A stretch of DNA of 64,000 nucleotides from the NCBI RefSeq assembly GCF_020085105.1, contig NC_058063.1, positions 6,420,501 through 6,484,500 of the forward strand. Reading direction: 5' to 3'. Source of the stretch: Siniperca chuatsi. Lineage: Eukaryota; Chordata; Actinopteri; Centrarchiformes; Sinipercidae. A program made the translations under genes and the position numbers. A model generated the notes under the pieces. It saw only the letters and a list, made by a program, of their open reading frames with translations, ran no database searches and was not told where the DNA came from. Below, piece by piece: positions 22,991-35,799 of this stretch (the stretch's first letter is position 1; every line of letters begins with the position of its first letter).

Positions 22991-24549
22991 GAACTACAAT
23001 GATGCCTATCATATTTAGGGATATGCATTGGCAGGGAAAACAATGACAATTCCTGGCCAAAAACATGACTCATAAACACATGAAGCTAGAATCTTCAAAC
23101 CACTTCTAGCACAATCCAAACAAATGTGTGCAACTTTCTATGTTGAATATATAATTCGCTATTATGGTTTGAAGTGCTGTTTTCAATAAAATAAATAAAA
23201 ACTCAAGTTCTAGTTTTTTGTATAGAAGTCTTTATTGAGTGACATATATCATTGTCTGAAGTTGTGCTGATTCTGGGAATGATGAAATTTAATGATACTG
23301 TAATGATACTGTAAAAATAATATATATAATTTAAAAGGCAAAACACAAAGATATGCAAAAACGGAAAGGTCTTAATGTGGCACAACACTGCTACTAACTA
23401 GCAGCAGGGTAAGAATACGCAAAATTCGACCAAACTGCTGAAAGTCTGAACTTTTACTCTCCTGTTTTTTTTCTTTTTATGGGAGCAGTACTCTTGTACT
23501 CTGAGAATAGCAATGCCTTTGATGTTTGTGCTCATGGCTGACGTCTTCCTGTGGACTTTATTTTTGACTCATACAGACAATGTCTGTCACCACAGGGGGT
23601 TGGTTCTAAATACAGCAGCTACTTACGCCGTGTATGCTGACTGATAGACAATGTTTAGTTAGCTAGCGTTAGCTGTAACATTATTCTCTGTAACATCGCT
23701 GATGCCATGTCATCTATGTTTTGTTGTTCACATCCCAAAGTTAATCCAGCCAGCGGTGGGAAAAAAAAAAAAAACTCGAAAGGCATCATGTATCAAGTTA
23801 TCCCACAACAATCAAGCAGCCATGACAGTGATCTCTCTCTACGACTAATAACATGATCAACATCTTCTTCATAATCATTCAAGGCGTTGTCTGTCAGGAA
23901 GATCGTCCATGAGTGTAACAGTGGGTTAGAATAACTTGTGAAGCCTGGCTGTATGTGTGCGGTTTGTGTGTTAACAGAGTCTCTAAACACCATGTAGTGG
24001 TCAGAAATTGGAATCAGAATCAGAAATAAATGTAAAAAATGGTTTTGGTCACTGAAAAAACAATATATAAAAGCTGAAAGAAAACAACAACACTGTGGTT
24101 AGTGCACTTTGGTTTTGCATTGCTGCTAGAACCATTTAAGGCAATGCAAAGGCAGAGTGCAGTTAACTACATGTTTGGAGTCAAAGGTCAAATCAGCCGT
24201 CATGGTTTTTGGGCATAAAAATTACCTCATGAATACATGTACAATTAGTGCAATATCACGTATATACCTATAACCCATTTGGCTGGCCAGTTAAATATTT
24301 TAAAGCAATTTTTCTCAGTTTTACCCTTTGCGTAGTTACTGCAGTTAGGCTTTGTAGGTACCTCACTTGCTGCTCCCTCCACAGACACGTTGAGAGAAAC
24401 ATGAGTGAAAAAATATATGAACATTATTGAAAATGTATTTTTTGCCAGTGAGTCCTTCCACCCGACCCACACACAAAAACAAAACAGTAGATTAATATGA
24501 TAAATCATCAGCTTCCACTCTGAGCTGCAGTTCCAGTTGTTTCCTGAAT

Positions 24550-26283
24550 CTATCTGGTGGCAGCATACACAACATTTGGCTCCAGCTCTCTCTCCGGTGC
24601 AGGCCTGCGGTGTCTTTTTGCTTTTGCCTGGAAACTTAGAGCTGCATAGTTCAGGTCATCTGAGCCCAGATTCTGTAAATCAGTCATTTTATTATTCAAA
24701 ATGTTTGCACTTTAAATTCAAACCAAGAAAAACTGATGTTTTAAATTGACGTTGTTCAAATGACAATAGTATATGGGCCAGATTGGCTCGCATTCGCTCA
24801 CATTCTGAGTAAGCCAGATACTAGCAAAATCACAAATTTAGCTAGAAAATGCTGTTATTTTTCAAGTTAATGACCTCAACTGTTTGAAGATGTTAGCTGA
24901 AATTACAGTTTAAAAGTATGAATTAATGGGGATATTTTTGTTAAAGAGGACTATAATGACTGCCTTTCTGAATTTGCTGTTTGATGCCACCTGCAGCAGC
25001 TCAGGACAAAGATCATTAACAGACTGTGTTTAAATGCAACTTTAAAACCACAATATACAGTTTATATAAATAAATTGTGGGTTCACCTTGTTTCTTTCTG
25101 GCTGTGGTTCTTCATTCACAGCTAAATGGCAAAAGACAAACGTCTGATTAGTTATTTATTACTGACCATATACTTTGCTTTAGATTTGTACATCATGTTG
25201 GTACAATTTACAAGAGGCTGGGTAAAAAATCTAAATCTACTATACCTGTCTGAAGTTTCCTGATTTTAACAGCCAGAACAATGACGATTATAGTGAGGAA
25301 AACAGCCAGACCACCCAGGATCACGCTCAGTAGGTTTTTCATTCCATCAGGCTCCTCTACAAGAAATATTATAGAATTACACTCAGTTTTTTAATCTGGT
25401 GGCTTTAGACATGGTTAAGATTGAAATGACTGACTCTATGGTAACTTGCACAATGTAACAAATCTTAAGAGAGGAAAGGAGAACCTTACTTTCAGCCTTA
25501 AAATCCACTTCATCAGATTCACCATTACCTTTAAACAAAGATGGAGGTTAAATCATTTGACACATATTGGTTTCTTGTTTGTCTTTATGCTGTTTTCATA
25601 CTACTGTGACAATACATTAGAGATATACCGTAAATATGATGAGAAAAAGAGATCTTTAAAAGAGGTAAGGCTTAACAACAATCTTACCTTGAACATTTAA
25701 ATATGTTGCACTGGCAATGACTGTATGTTTGTTTATGTAAAATCCACAGAAATACAGTCCAGAGTCAGATAAATCCACTCGCTTGATTTTAAGAAAAACT
25801 GTGGAGACGTTGGCGCTCATTGCAAATTTTCCATTTTGAAATCCATCACAGAATGAAGCTTCGCTACCAGACTCGTACATAGAGGAGATACAGCTGGGCT
25901 TGGTTCTGTTGATCAGTCTGAACCAGTCTGTCTGAGTTGGATGTTTGGAAATGTTGGAGCACAGCAGTGTGACATCTTCACCTGGCTGGACCTCTACAGT
26001 CTGAGACTCAGAAACTGAGACAGAGATCCAGCCTGTAACAAACAGCAGACCACAAGAGATTTACTCCTCAGCTGATAAAGCAACAACAATACCTCTAAAT
26101 GAGTTCAATACTAACTCATTTGCAAGTTTTAAAAAAGTTTATAAATAAAGGTTATTCTCTTTGTTATCCAGTAACCCGGATAACAAAAAGAATAGAATTG
26201 TATTTTCTGCTCAGAATAATTCAGTGCCTGTACTTACTGAGGCTGCAGAGAAGAAAAGCTGTTATTAAGGTGAAGCTCCTCAT
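24550..26283 (-). CDS. Single V-type Ig domain receptor, copy D (232 aa, six exons)
   Basis: Exons: 26283-26238, 26032-25688, 25528-25490, 25356-25246, 25121-25087, 24672-24550; sum 699 nt, one frame, all GT-AG. It is the duplicate partner of copy B, but its V domain is closer to copies A and C (SFCDGFQNGKFAMSANV; FYINKHTVIA), while leader and flanks match B. That suggests exchange between copies. The V domain has the cysteine pair and two extra cysteines. The stalk is short, the helix is [19 protein letters not shown], and the tail carries LNYAAL (tyrosine about 201, ITIM consensus) and VVYAAT (about 228). The expected role is an inhibitory receptor on leukocytes. Ligand is unknown and family unnamed. 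Confidence 0.82.
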
Positions 26284-26313
26284 TGTGCGTAAACCGTGTC
26301 ATGGCAAGTGCAC

Positions 26314-26333
26314 TTATATCAGGCTTTCATTGG
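26314..26333 (-). promoter_or_regulatory. CCAAT and TATAA motifs of copy D
   Basis: Same spacing as in copy B: CCAAT at 26333-26329 and TATAA at 26318-26314 on the minus strand, 31-50 bases before the ATG. Confidence 0.4.
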
Positions 26334-27731
26334 AAAGGGGCGGGTATTGAATAGTTCAAGCAAAGAAGCTCAAACCTTTCACCACCAAATATCTGTACCT
26401 GATGCCATTTGAGACAAAACATGCCTCAAAGAATTTCAGATAAGTAATAATTCCTCTGTCTCTCTTACAGTTTTATACAGCCACCATGGAAGGTGTCCTC
26501 AACCTTATCTGTAACAGTCTGATACAACAGATCAGATATTCAGACATTCATAAATCACATGCAAGTTTGTTGTTATTCAGCTATATTCAAGTATGCAGTT
26601 GAACAAAATGTTGTTCCTCTCCGTGGACAAGGTGCACAGAAAAGCAACACAATAATACAGACAAAACAGTTACCAAATAAGCAAGTCCCTGTGTAATGTA
26701 AAAACAAAAACAAATGTACAACTGCACATCATAAATGCATCATTAGATAATAAAATAAAAAAAACGTATGTATTAGCTTAAGACTAACAGGAGCGTGATT
26801 ACAAACAGCAGCAGCAGTGACATTTCAGTTTCCATACGAAGTGAAGCTGCTACGGTGCTTTCTTGGCATAGCTAATCGGCAGAATAGGTCATTTGCCACT
26901 GACTCCCAAAATGACATATATGACCGTTGGAGAGTACCAGCGACAGGCGTACCGGACCTTCGTCGTTATGATTACGTAAATTAAGTTGTGTCACATGACT
27001 TGGTTAGGTTTAGAAAAAGATCATGGTTTGGGTTAAAATAAGTGCGTTACATACATAAGTAAAGTTACATAAGTAACGTAAGTAAGTCACGTGACATAAT
27101 GTAAGTCACGAGACGTTACGTAAGTCACGTAAGTCATTAAAATAAGTCAGCGTTGACTTTTGGTCTCACACAGGACACAAACTGCGGTCTCACAGGTGAA
27201 AGTTCTGTGTTTGACCCATCCAACCACCCTGGCCTCCTCCCTACATGGACTTTGCCGCTTTTTGTACTACCTCACCTGACTTCCTCCTTTGCTCCTCTCA
27301 TAATTACTCTGTGCCACTAGAGGTCGCCGCCTAACAAAAAACATAAATATAGGTCGTTATAAGCTGCTTGCACAGACGATCTATACGGCAGTATTTTTTG
27401 GGAGGACGGTCTGGTTCAGAACCCAGAGAGGGGGGGGGGGGGAGGTGTTGACCACATGGATAGAACAAACGCTGTCACTGACAGCACTTAAAGTACCCAC
27501 AGCTTCTTTTATCAGACCCAGAGGTGTCATTGTGCATGTACACACATTCTGTATGTGCAATCAGGTTATCCTCCAAGATCATTATCTCCTTCTCTAATCA
27601 ACTGAATGACTGTACTATAAAGGTATTGCATAACCAAAAGTGCAGGGAAAATCACATCTGACTCCTGCGCACCACATATTTCAAGTTGTCGCCTCTAGGA
27701 GGCACTACAGATCTCTGTCTACCAAAACATT

Positions 27732-28740
27732 CTGCTCTAAAAACAGTTTATTTCCCACTGCAATAAGTACTTTGAGCTCCACTTCTTAAATCCATTAATA
27801 CCTCTGCATTATGCAGTGTGTTACATGGATATGCGAAATGTCTTCCTGCTTGTTAAAACTGTAGTTTGAGTATGTGTTATACACTTTGTATGTTATTACT
27901 GAAGTTGTGAACTTAGTTTTCCTAACATGCTGCACCAAAAACTAATTTCGTTAACCTTGGCCTTGTAGTCATTCAATGACCCCTCACTCAAAAATGTATT
28001 TTGCTTATTGTTACCTCAGTTAGATGTTTGAGCTTCGCTGTGCAGAATGAAGGCTGTGTCAAACTCTGCTGAAGGGGGACAGTTTCTCTGTGCTCACCTT
28101 AAATGTCAGTTAAGACGTGTAAAGTGCGAGCATGGTTTTGTGACATCACAGCTAGTTTGAAAGCCAATCATGGTCCAATATGTAACTTACACAAGTGTTC
28201 AGGCACCCAGTGCAAACACTGAAAATTAACTTTTTTAGTGAAGTAGGCAACATCTTGTGTCCAGCAGTTAAACTTTTGAAATGTAAAATATCTGCATATT
28301 CATAGTTTTTTTAGTTTTGTTTCACTTTTAGCAAAAATTTAACTATAGGCAATCTTTAAGTTAAGTAATAAAAATATCTGTTTTATGTCACAAAATATTC
28401 ATAAGAAATAAATAATAAACAAGTATAATAATTGTAATAGAAGCAAATTGAATATTTTATGAAGCCTCATAGCCACTCTATAAAGCCTTCTTACTGTAAA
28501 AAACCAACCAAAACATTTAATGGTATTATGGTATTACTGAATTACTAAAGAACGTAAACAATTTCATAATGGAGCTTTTTGATACCACATGACAGAAAAT
28601 AAAGTTGCATAGCTTTGCTGCTACATTTTTGTTACAGAGTAAATGTCTGCCCTGACAGTGTGGCAAAGTAGAATAACCTGGATTTTACGTGTTCTGTCAT
28701 TTTCTACTGAGGCCAAGACGGATGTTAAAGTGTCACACAG
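27732..28740. other. Boundary region between the two receptor arrays
   Basis: AT-rich and apparently unique. It separates the minus-strand single-V array from the plus-strand NITR. No coding signal seen. Confidence 0.5.
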
Positions 28741-28757
28741 TTTGACCCTCTTAGCAA

Positions 28758-28762
28758 CCAAT
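28758..28762 (+). promoter_or_regulatory. CCAAT box of the plus-strand NITR
   Basis: CCAATCA lies 68-72 bases before the ATG at 28830, the same distance as in the minus-strand NITRs at 53-61 kb. Confidence 0.45.
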
Positions 28763-28829
28763 CAAATGTAACCACATTTTTAAGCTGAGGTCTGCTCTTT
28801 CTCATCGCTCAGTTCTTGAGACCTCTGAG

Positions 28830-30224
28830 ATGATGCACCTGTATATGATCCTCTGTGGAGTATGTAAGTGCCTTACTATTAGATATATTCAGTGTATGAT
28901 TTTAATTAATGCTTAAAATTGAATGTCAGCTTATGTTTCTATAATATCATGTCTTTTTGATATCTACAGTAGTTCGTCTGTCTGCAGTGATTCAGTCGGC
29001 AGCAGTCAAACAGGACACTGGGGTTATATCCGCCACTGTTGGGGACAATGTGACTTTACATTGCTTCTATGACAGCCAAGTGGCGATGCACTTCTCCTGG
29101 TACCAACAAACCTTAGGAGGTGGACCTGAGCTTGTGTCAAGTATTTACAAATATGATAAATTATCCAAAGTCTTCCACTGGATGGAGAAGAACCCTCGTT
29201 TCTCTGTGCAAAGGAAGGAAGGGATGAATCATCTACACATCTCTGACGTCCACCTCTCCGATTCAGCTACATACTTCTGTGGAAGCTCACACTCCAACAT
29301 AGTGGAATTTGGAGAGGGAGTCTTTCTAAGTGTCAAAGGTATTGTGCTTTTATTTTTCATTGTCTTTCACTGTAGATTGTAGAGATTAGCATTTCAAATA
29401 ATCTGATTTAAGTTTTTTTGTTTTTAAATCACGTGAAGTATTAGCAAAATTGCCGTGTTCATTTGCTTGGACGTTAGATCAAAATTATAGTGTTTAAATA
29501 AGTAAATATGCACCAGAGATTATAACGCTTAGTTTTAGGCATATACCTTTCATAAGGCTTATCGTTTTCAGTTATATTTTCACAGACAAATTATTGAAAA
29601 AAAGGCTAATACTCAAATTAAATACATAGAAATAATGCGATTTAATACAAAGAAAAATGTAAGACCCTAAATATATTATTTTTCCAAAACTGAAATATAA
29701 GAAAAGCCATTTAAAAAAAAAAAGAAAAAAAAAGGCTACAACCGATTCTCTGACCATTTTCTCTGTGGATTGTAGAAGCCAACCTCAAGAAAATAGTCCA
29801 GGGGCCAGCATCTGAGACCATCCAGCCAGGAGGCTCTGTGACTTTCAACTGTACAGTAAACACTGGGACCTGTGATGAAGGACACAGTGTTTACTGGTTC
29901 AGACATGGATTCCGCCAAGCAGTGCTTATTACACTCGGAGATGGGTGTAAACCCGTCTCTACACCAGGGCCTCCTGCACAGAACTGTGTCTACCATCTGC
30001 AAAAGACGAACCTGAGCTCCTCTGATGCTGGAACCTACTACTGTGCTGTTGCCTCCTGTGGGGAGATACTGTTCGGTAATGGAAGCAAGCTGCTCATCGA
30101 AGATGATGTTGAAGACCAAATGGCACAGATGAGAATCTTAATCTGGCTCGCCATAGTTAGAACTGGGCTTCTCTTGTCCTTTATAACTATTTGTCTCTTG
30201 TTTTACAACAATAAGTGCTGGTGA
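28830..30224 (+). CDS. nitr: Activating-type novel immune-type receptor (283 aa, three exons)
   Basis: Exons 28830-28863, 28970-29338, 29776-30224; sum 852 nt, one frame. The leader is MMHLYMILCGVLVRLSAV. The V domain (about 20-133) has LHCFYD, a WYQQ core, DSATYFCGSS and a J-like FGEGVFLSVK. The I domain (about 140-240) has NCTV, VYWFR, AGTYYCAVASC and FGNGSKL, with the six cysteines seen in the other NITR I domains here. The last exon runs on into a helix ILIWLAIVRTGLLLSFITIC (about 255-277) with arginine near 263, then only six residues. A basic residue in the helix with no tail is the known activating form (zebrafish Nitr9 pairs with Dap12). It is the only plus-strand receptor here. An alternative start is the second ATG at 28833. 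Confidence 0.85.
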
Positions 30225-30367
30225 AGTCCTTAATGCAGAGTTTGGCTCTCTTGTTCACTTAGTTAAGAATATATTTTACAGTTAAATGATATGTTATCAC
30301 AAATGACACAGAATGAATACCAATGTTAGACATAATTTTGTTGTTTGGCTGTATTACACTTTTCTTC

Positions 30368-30373
30368 ATTAAA
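30368..30373 (+). terminator. Polyadenylation signal ATTAAA of the plus-strand NITR
   Basis: ATTAAA 144 bases after the stop, followed by a TG-rich stretch. Confidence 0.5.
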
Positions 30374-30399
30374 GCAACTTTGACAAAGCTGTTGTCTCC

Positions 30400-31017
30400 T
30401 CGCACAGTGTCATTATTTAGTAATAGGATTCATAACATCTGTTATTATTGCTCACAAGCTGTGTGCGGTTAAACACAAAGAAACACACTGTGTTGTGGAG
30501 CATCAATTAACTTCTGCTTCTAAATATATAGCTAGATCACAAAAATAGGTTCCTGTGATCCTCTGAAAGTCGTGCGACAAATTGAAGACATCCTGCTTGA
30601 AACCACCTACAAACAACCAAACCAAACTTACTTACAAAAGTATAGAAAGTTCTCTTCTTTTACGGACGACCACAAGATTGCTTTAAAAAGACTGTTACAC
30701 CGAGACTGAAAGGTGTCTGAAAGGCCTGTTTTATGTGACAGGTGTGAAAAAAAAGCACAGAAACACTTTACTGTACTATACAAATATCTTTTTTATGGTA
30801 ATAAAGATGATTAAGTATTCTTAAGAGGCAGATCCCAGATAATAAGAAACTAATCATTAAATGTTGCCTCATTAGCATAGTAACAATATCATTCAAGATT
30901 GGGTTTTTGGATATTAATTAATGTTCTCTCCTTGCAAGGAAGGAGAGAACCATGACGTGTTACATTTATTTTTATTTAATTATCCAGGAAATGTAGATGG
31001 GCTAGACATTTTCAGCA

Positions 31018-31060
<43 letters not shown>

Positions 31061-31426
31061 AGTTTTTGGTAATGACAAATTTTAAACAAATGCAAATGAA
31101 TGTGATAAAAAAATATCAGGCGTTTGGAGATGGCAGTAAAATAAACAAATATGTGCCAGTCCAGGCAGGGTTAAACTGACGGTTTTCACATGTGACTGTC
31201 AATAGCCAGATGTTTTGAAAAGCTACTGAGCGTGGTCGGAACTCACATGAGAAAACGTTGATTTGTGAAAGATATGATTGGCGGTGTCGCTACATCCGTA
31301 AACATCCTGCCTGATCGGTGCTGCGCTGTCATAGTCAGCCACCATGCCCGTACGACCTCTGCAGGCTCTGGTGTGCTTTCCTCTCCTTGTGTGTCCTCTG
31401 TTTGTCTCGAGATGTATGTGTGTGTA

Positions 31427-31484
<58 letters not shown>

Positions 31485-31560
31485 TTCTGGTCTGACGCCC
31501 ATTACTCATCAGTCTCCACAGCATAAATACCTGGCTCTTCCACATGTCTCCCCACACTTG
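30400..31560. other. Intergenic, with poly-A and TG microsatellite
   Basis: Bases 30575-30605 (GAAGACATCCTGCTTGAAAC) echo the NITR 3' flank motif seen near 50060, 52590 and 58340. There is a run of 31 A at 31026-31056 and a (TG)n at about 31431-31483. Nothing else recognised. Confidence 0.6.
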
Positions 31561-31569
31561 TACGACATC

Positions 31570-32030
31570 TACGTAACGGCTCCCTTCTTGACTAAGTGAC
31601 TTACTATTGTAGTTCTTCCTAGTTGTCTCATTTTTGTGACTTTGGTTTGCTTCTGCCTCAGAACAACTCGTCGCCGGTGATCGCAGTCACGGTCTCCTCC
31701 CGGATCTCTGCCAACCTGTTTGCCTGTCTCATCTGCCACGCTATCCCTGCCAGCTACACCGCACGTGCCCCTACCACGCGGATCCGGTCTACTCCACTCT
31801 ACGGATCCACTGCCGGGCCTACACGAGCCAGGCCGGAACACACCTCCCCAGCCTCCATTCCTGGATCTTCGCAGTCAGCCCGGGATCGGACTTACCGCCT
31901 CCTCTGGGGCTACAGAAGACGCCGCCGGTTCTACCACTCTGGAGAAGTGCTATCTCCAGTCATCTCCTACTGTTAAAATAAATACTGACTTACCACTAAA
32001 CAATCTCATTGTGTTCTGCATTTTTGGGTT
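31570..32030 (+). mobile_element. Possible LTR-retroelement terminal fragment
   Basis: A GC-rich block (31660-31950) unlike its AT-rich surroundings, ending in a segment with AATAAATAC and TGTGTTCTGCATTTTTGGGT, as the ends of some fish Ty3/Gypsy-like terminal repeats look. No coding part is nearby. It is an old fragment, and the family is an inference. Confidence 0.3.
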
Positions 32031-32039
32031 CTCGGATCG

Positions 32040-33850
32040 TGCATTACGACATGCGCATGTGGAACTCTCAACAGAGATGAGAAGGAAGCGAGATGGCTCA
32101 CTCGTTAGCTACTTCCATACACTATATATGTAGGTTACTTATTTTGTCATATATCAGGTTGCTTCTGGGCTGGATGTGGCCCGCGGGACGCCACTTGAAT
32201 AGGCCTGCAGCGACTATCCAGACCAGCTGTTCTTTAAAGTAAAGTAGTATTCTTCTCCGGACATGCAGATTCACAAGTGAGAATATACAGTAACCCAAAT
32301 ATGTAAGCACAATGTCTGTTTTAGTTCAAATTTTTGTTTCTTCAAAAACTGAAAGCCACCACATTTACTGTGTATATGCAGTTTTATTTGGAATTACAAT
32401 GATTCACACAATCAGCACATTTACAGTTATAAGTAGCACTGCAGTAAAGTGCAATAAAATAACTAAAAATGAAGGTCGCAGGTTGTCTTTAGTTTTATTG
32501 ATGAATAACTAAAACTCAGTATTCTACATACTAAATATTAATTTAGTTCAATTTGGCTGTGTTTACATCCAACACTGATGTCACTACTGCTAAATCTGTG
32601 ATGGATATATTGGTTTGTTTAAGCCTTTGCATGAGTTTAGCTCTGTAATAATCCTACAAAGAATATTTTTTTCTGTAATTGTCTCACCACTAATGAAGCT
32701 CAGCGTAAGTTCAATCAGGAAGGCTAGTATTCATGCCTCATTCATTCACATCTCTCTCTCTCTGTCTCCTCTGTGTCTCTCTCTTCCCTCTTCTCCAATC
32801 AGCTGATATGGGCGTATACTCTTTCAGTAACCAACCAGATTTTGCCTCGATCTCCTTCAAGCCAATCATGTTGCTGCTGTCGAACTTAAATATGTCTCCT
32901 CTCTGCTCGCTGTCAGCTGCTGTGCGGAATCGTTGTGACTCACCTCCAGTTCCTCACATCATCAAGCTCGTCAGAAGTCCACTCCTCATCACATCAGATC
33001 TTCAACCATCGTTTCACCACCTCCACCAAGGCCTGGACTCCATCAGGGGGGAATCCTGTACTATTCACGGCTTTACTACCCCCACGAGGATGTCACAATG
33101 GAGTCTAATTGCCAAAGACTCTTCACATTTTTCATCTTTATAGTGTACATGTCAATACATTTCACTCATAATGAAGTCTCTCCTTATTTAATTAAATTCA
33201 ACCAACCCAGTTATGATTGTGTATCACAATGATTCTGCTTTACTCCATCATGTTGTTCCCCGTGTTGTTGTCAGACTGGACTACATGCTGAGACCATTAT
33301 TATTGACAAACTACAGTCATTCGCACCAACAGGCTTTTATTCCGCATATACTGAACAAAACCATATGTGTATGGTCATGCAAGACTAGGCTTGTCTTGGT
33401 CTTGTTTATTTTTAATTTGCAATTTTTAATTATCTAAAAATGTAACTTTTAAAAGACAAATGAAAGTACAATACTGAGAAGGTAATCAATTGGTTATATT
33501 AATAAACAAGGTTAAACAATAAAGGTGAACGCAGCAATTTAAGAATTTCATTTAATTTAAAAATACCAAGGTGAGTCATTAGCGTTGTACGCATTTGAAT
33601 TATTTCTTTTGTAAATTATTTCAACTCATGATAAAGTTGCTGTGTGTAAAATGATCATACACAATGGGAGTAATGATTTAGAAAATATTTTAAAACTCAA
33701 AAATACAAAATAATCTCTTTCTAACCTCTATTTTATTGAACAAGTCACTTTTGAAAACATAATATCAGACCACATTGCCAGAAGCCATCATATTGTTTCA
33801 GTTGGAAAGCTGGAAGCAAATAACAATAATAGCAAAGTGATTGCTGCCAC
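32040..33850. other. No gene recognised
   Basis: A short phrase at 32160-32215 (GGATGTGGCCCGCGGGACGC) looks repeat-derived, and a CT-rich run lies at 32746-32795. The rest is AT-rich with no supported coding region. Confidence 0.5.
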
Positions 33851-33875
33851 CCTGGAATCTTTATTTACAAGTCTG

Positions 33876-35666
33876 TCAGTCCTGTTGACAGAACCTGACA
33901 TCAGAATAAACTACAGTGTCTTGACTGTTTTTCAGCGGAGCTGGTCTGCAGGAGGAGCCTCTGGGAGCTGAACACACTGCTGCATAGACAACTGCATCGC
34001 CAGTCTGAAAGTCATGAAAATGCAAATATTTAGTTCTTGTTCCGAACATTTGGACAGACTATGCAGGAGCTCCTGCATAGACCTTATTAAGTTAGCATGT
34101 GGTACTGGGTGCTTGTGACAGAGAAATGCTTTATATTAAACTACATTAGAACGTTTAAAGGTATAGAACTGAAATTGTAATCAAAAACAAACCAAACAGG
34201 GCAATAAAAGCTAAAAGAAACAAATGAATTACCTGACTGCCTTCAAAAGATCCATCGCTGGATCTGGATGCTGCTGAAAACAAAGATAACTACTGTCAAT
34301 GCTAGTAACGGCATAAAATAATTTTTATTTAATTATTTAATTTTAATTCAGATATTCAATATAATACATAGTTATACATACGTGTGGGATTTTTCTGGTG
34401 TTTTTTGCAAAGCGTCCATACAAGTAGAAGTGTCACCATCCCAAGAACGGTGTTTGACAGCATCAGCGCGATGACAGTTGGACTCAGATCAACTGATTTG
34501 GTGAAGGCAATGTCTCCTTAAAACATATGCCAATGGACAAACAGTATTTAATTTAGATTTTGAAAACAAACTTTTTCATACTCTCTTGTAAATGACCACA
34601 AACATTTACTACATAAATCTTACTTACTTACAGGAGAATAAAACTTATTGATACAGCAGATTTTCTTGGACTGAAATCTTCCACTTATACTTTTACTGTC
34701 TTACTGTGAATATTAATCCTGGTCCCATTTCCAAACAGTATCTGTCCACATGAAGTCACAACACAGCAGTAGTTTCCAGCATCATCAGAGCTGAGGTTCC
34801 TCATGAGAAGGTTGTACACACAGGTAGGTTCTCCGCTCTCAGTCCTCTGGCAGATGCCGTTCTTACTTCCAGAGGAGTAAATCATTTCTGGAGCAGAATG
34901 ATCCGAGTTCTTCAGCCAAAAGACACCAGTGTGTTCTGCTGCACAGTGGCCAGTGTGAACAGAACAGCTGAGAGTCACGGAGTCTCCTGGCTGGACTGAC
35001 TGAGACTCTGGCTGCTGGGCGACAGAGTCACTGATCATCTTTGCACCTTGGGAAGAAAATCAAAGAAGAATAATCATTAGCATTATGCTCACATCCAGCT
35101 CAAATTACATAAATATCATTAAGAATGCATGAATAATTAACTACAGAGAATACATACCTTTTATCATCAAAAAGGTTCCTTGTCCAAACTGAATGTTGTC
35201 TAAGTTCATCACTCCACAGTAGTATGTGCCAGTGTCTTCCCACATTGTTGCAGATATGGTCAGATGACTGCTGATGCTGTCAGATATTACTGAATAATGG
35301 TGAGATTGATCTTTAAATGTTGTCAGATTATATAAAGTATCTGTAGAGGCCACCAGTTGTAGTCTCCTGCCAGTGTTTAGTTTGTACCATACCCTAGTTC
35401 TTACAGCGCTATGAATGTGACATGTAATAGTAACTGTGTGTCCTAGCTCCACTGCTTGGAAAGGAGCAGCCTGAGAGATGTCACTTAACAGTACTTCACC
35501 TGAAAGAAACCGAAAAAAACAAGGAGCCTAAATAATACAATCACCTTGATGTGTGTAAATCGGCATAAAAAGATCTCACAAGTGGATTTTTTTGTTACTT
35601 ACACACAGACAAGAGCAGGGAAATACTCAGAAGACACACCATCATCTTCTTTGCTTGTATCCCCAT
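33876..35666 (-). CDS. nitr: Inhibitory NITR with V and I on separate exons, gene F (350 aa)
   Basis: Exons: 35666-35603, 35499-35158, 35046-34705, 34516-34382, 34273-34233, 34004-33876; sum 1053 nt, one frame, all GT-AG. The signal peptide is MGIQAKKMMVCLLSISLLLS. The V domain has ITCHIHS, WYKL, DTGTYYCGVM and J-like FGQGTFLMIK. The I domain has SCSVHTGHC, FWLKN, CVVTSC and FGNGTRINI. The helix exon has TVIALMLSNTVLGMVTLLLV, then CKKH. The tail has AVVYAAV (tyrosine about 315) and TVVYSDV (about 341), both full ITIMs, so it should inhibit through SH2 phosphatases. It shares architecture and an almost identical I domain with the gene at 45644-47809, but a very different V domain. An AATAAA lies only 11 bases past the stop. 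Confidence 0.85.
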
Positions 35667-35766
35667 CTTCTACACAGCAGGTCTGACTTGCTAAAGTGAC
35701 AGCAGTCTCAGATTCAACATGCAGGACCAACTGGTGCGGAAGCATGTCAAATCTGTCAGGTATCTG

Positions 35767-35771
35767 ATTGG
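35767..35771 (-). promoter_or_regulatory. CCAAT box of gene F
   Basis: Minus-strand CCAAT within TCTGATTGGTTCAT, 101 bases before the ATG. The same phrase precedes the leaders at 47809 and 51226. Confidence 0.45.
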
Positions 35772-35799
35772 TTCATCTGTTTTTTAACTAGCCTCACCT

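Larger units (their letters stand above)
23000..27731. repeat. Segmental duplication, copy 2 (partner 11569-17338)
   Basis: Near-identical to copy 1, without the LINE block and the Penelope block. Small differences include a run of G at about 27427-27442, where copy 1 has alternating GA, and an extra block at 27535-27560. It contains the complete receptor gene copy D. Confidence 0.85.

Noticed and set aside
29572-29757. Minus-strand 61-codon frame between the V and I exons of the plus-strand NITR
   Set aside because: Low-complexity Phe/Leu-rich translation of AT-rich intron.
31243-31557. Open frames across the TG microsatellite
   Set aside because: Products are mostly Cys-Val or His-Thr repeats created by the simple repeat.
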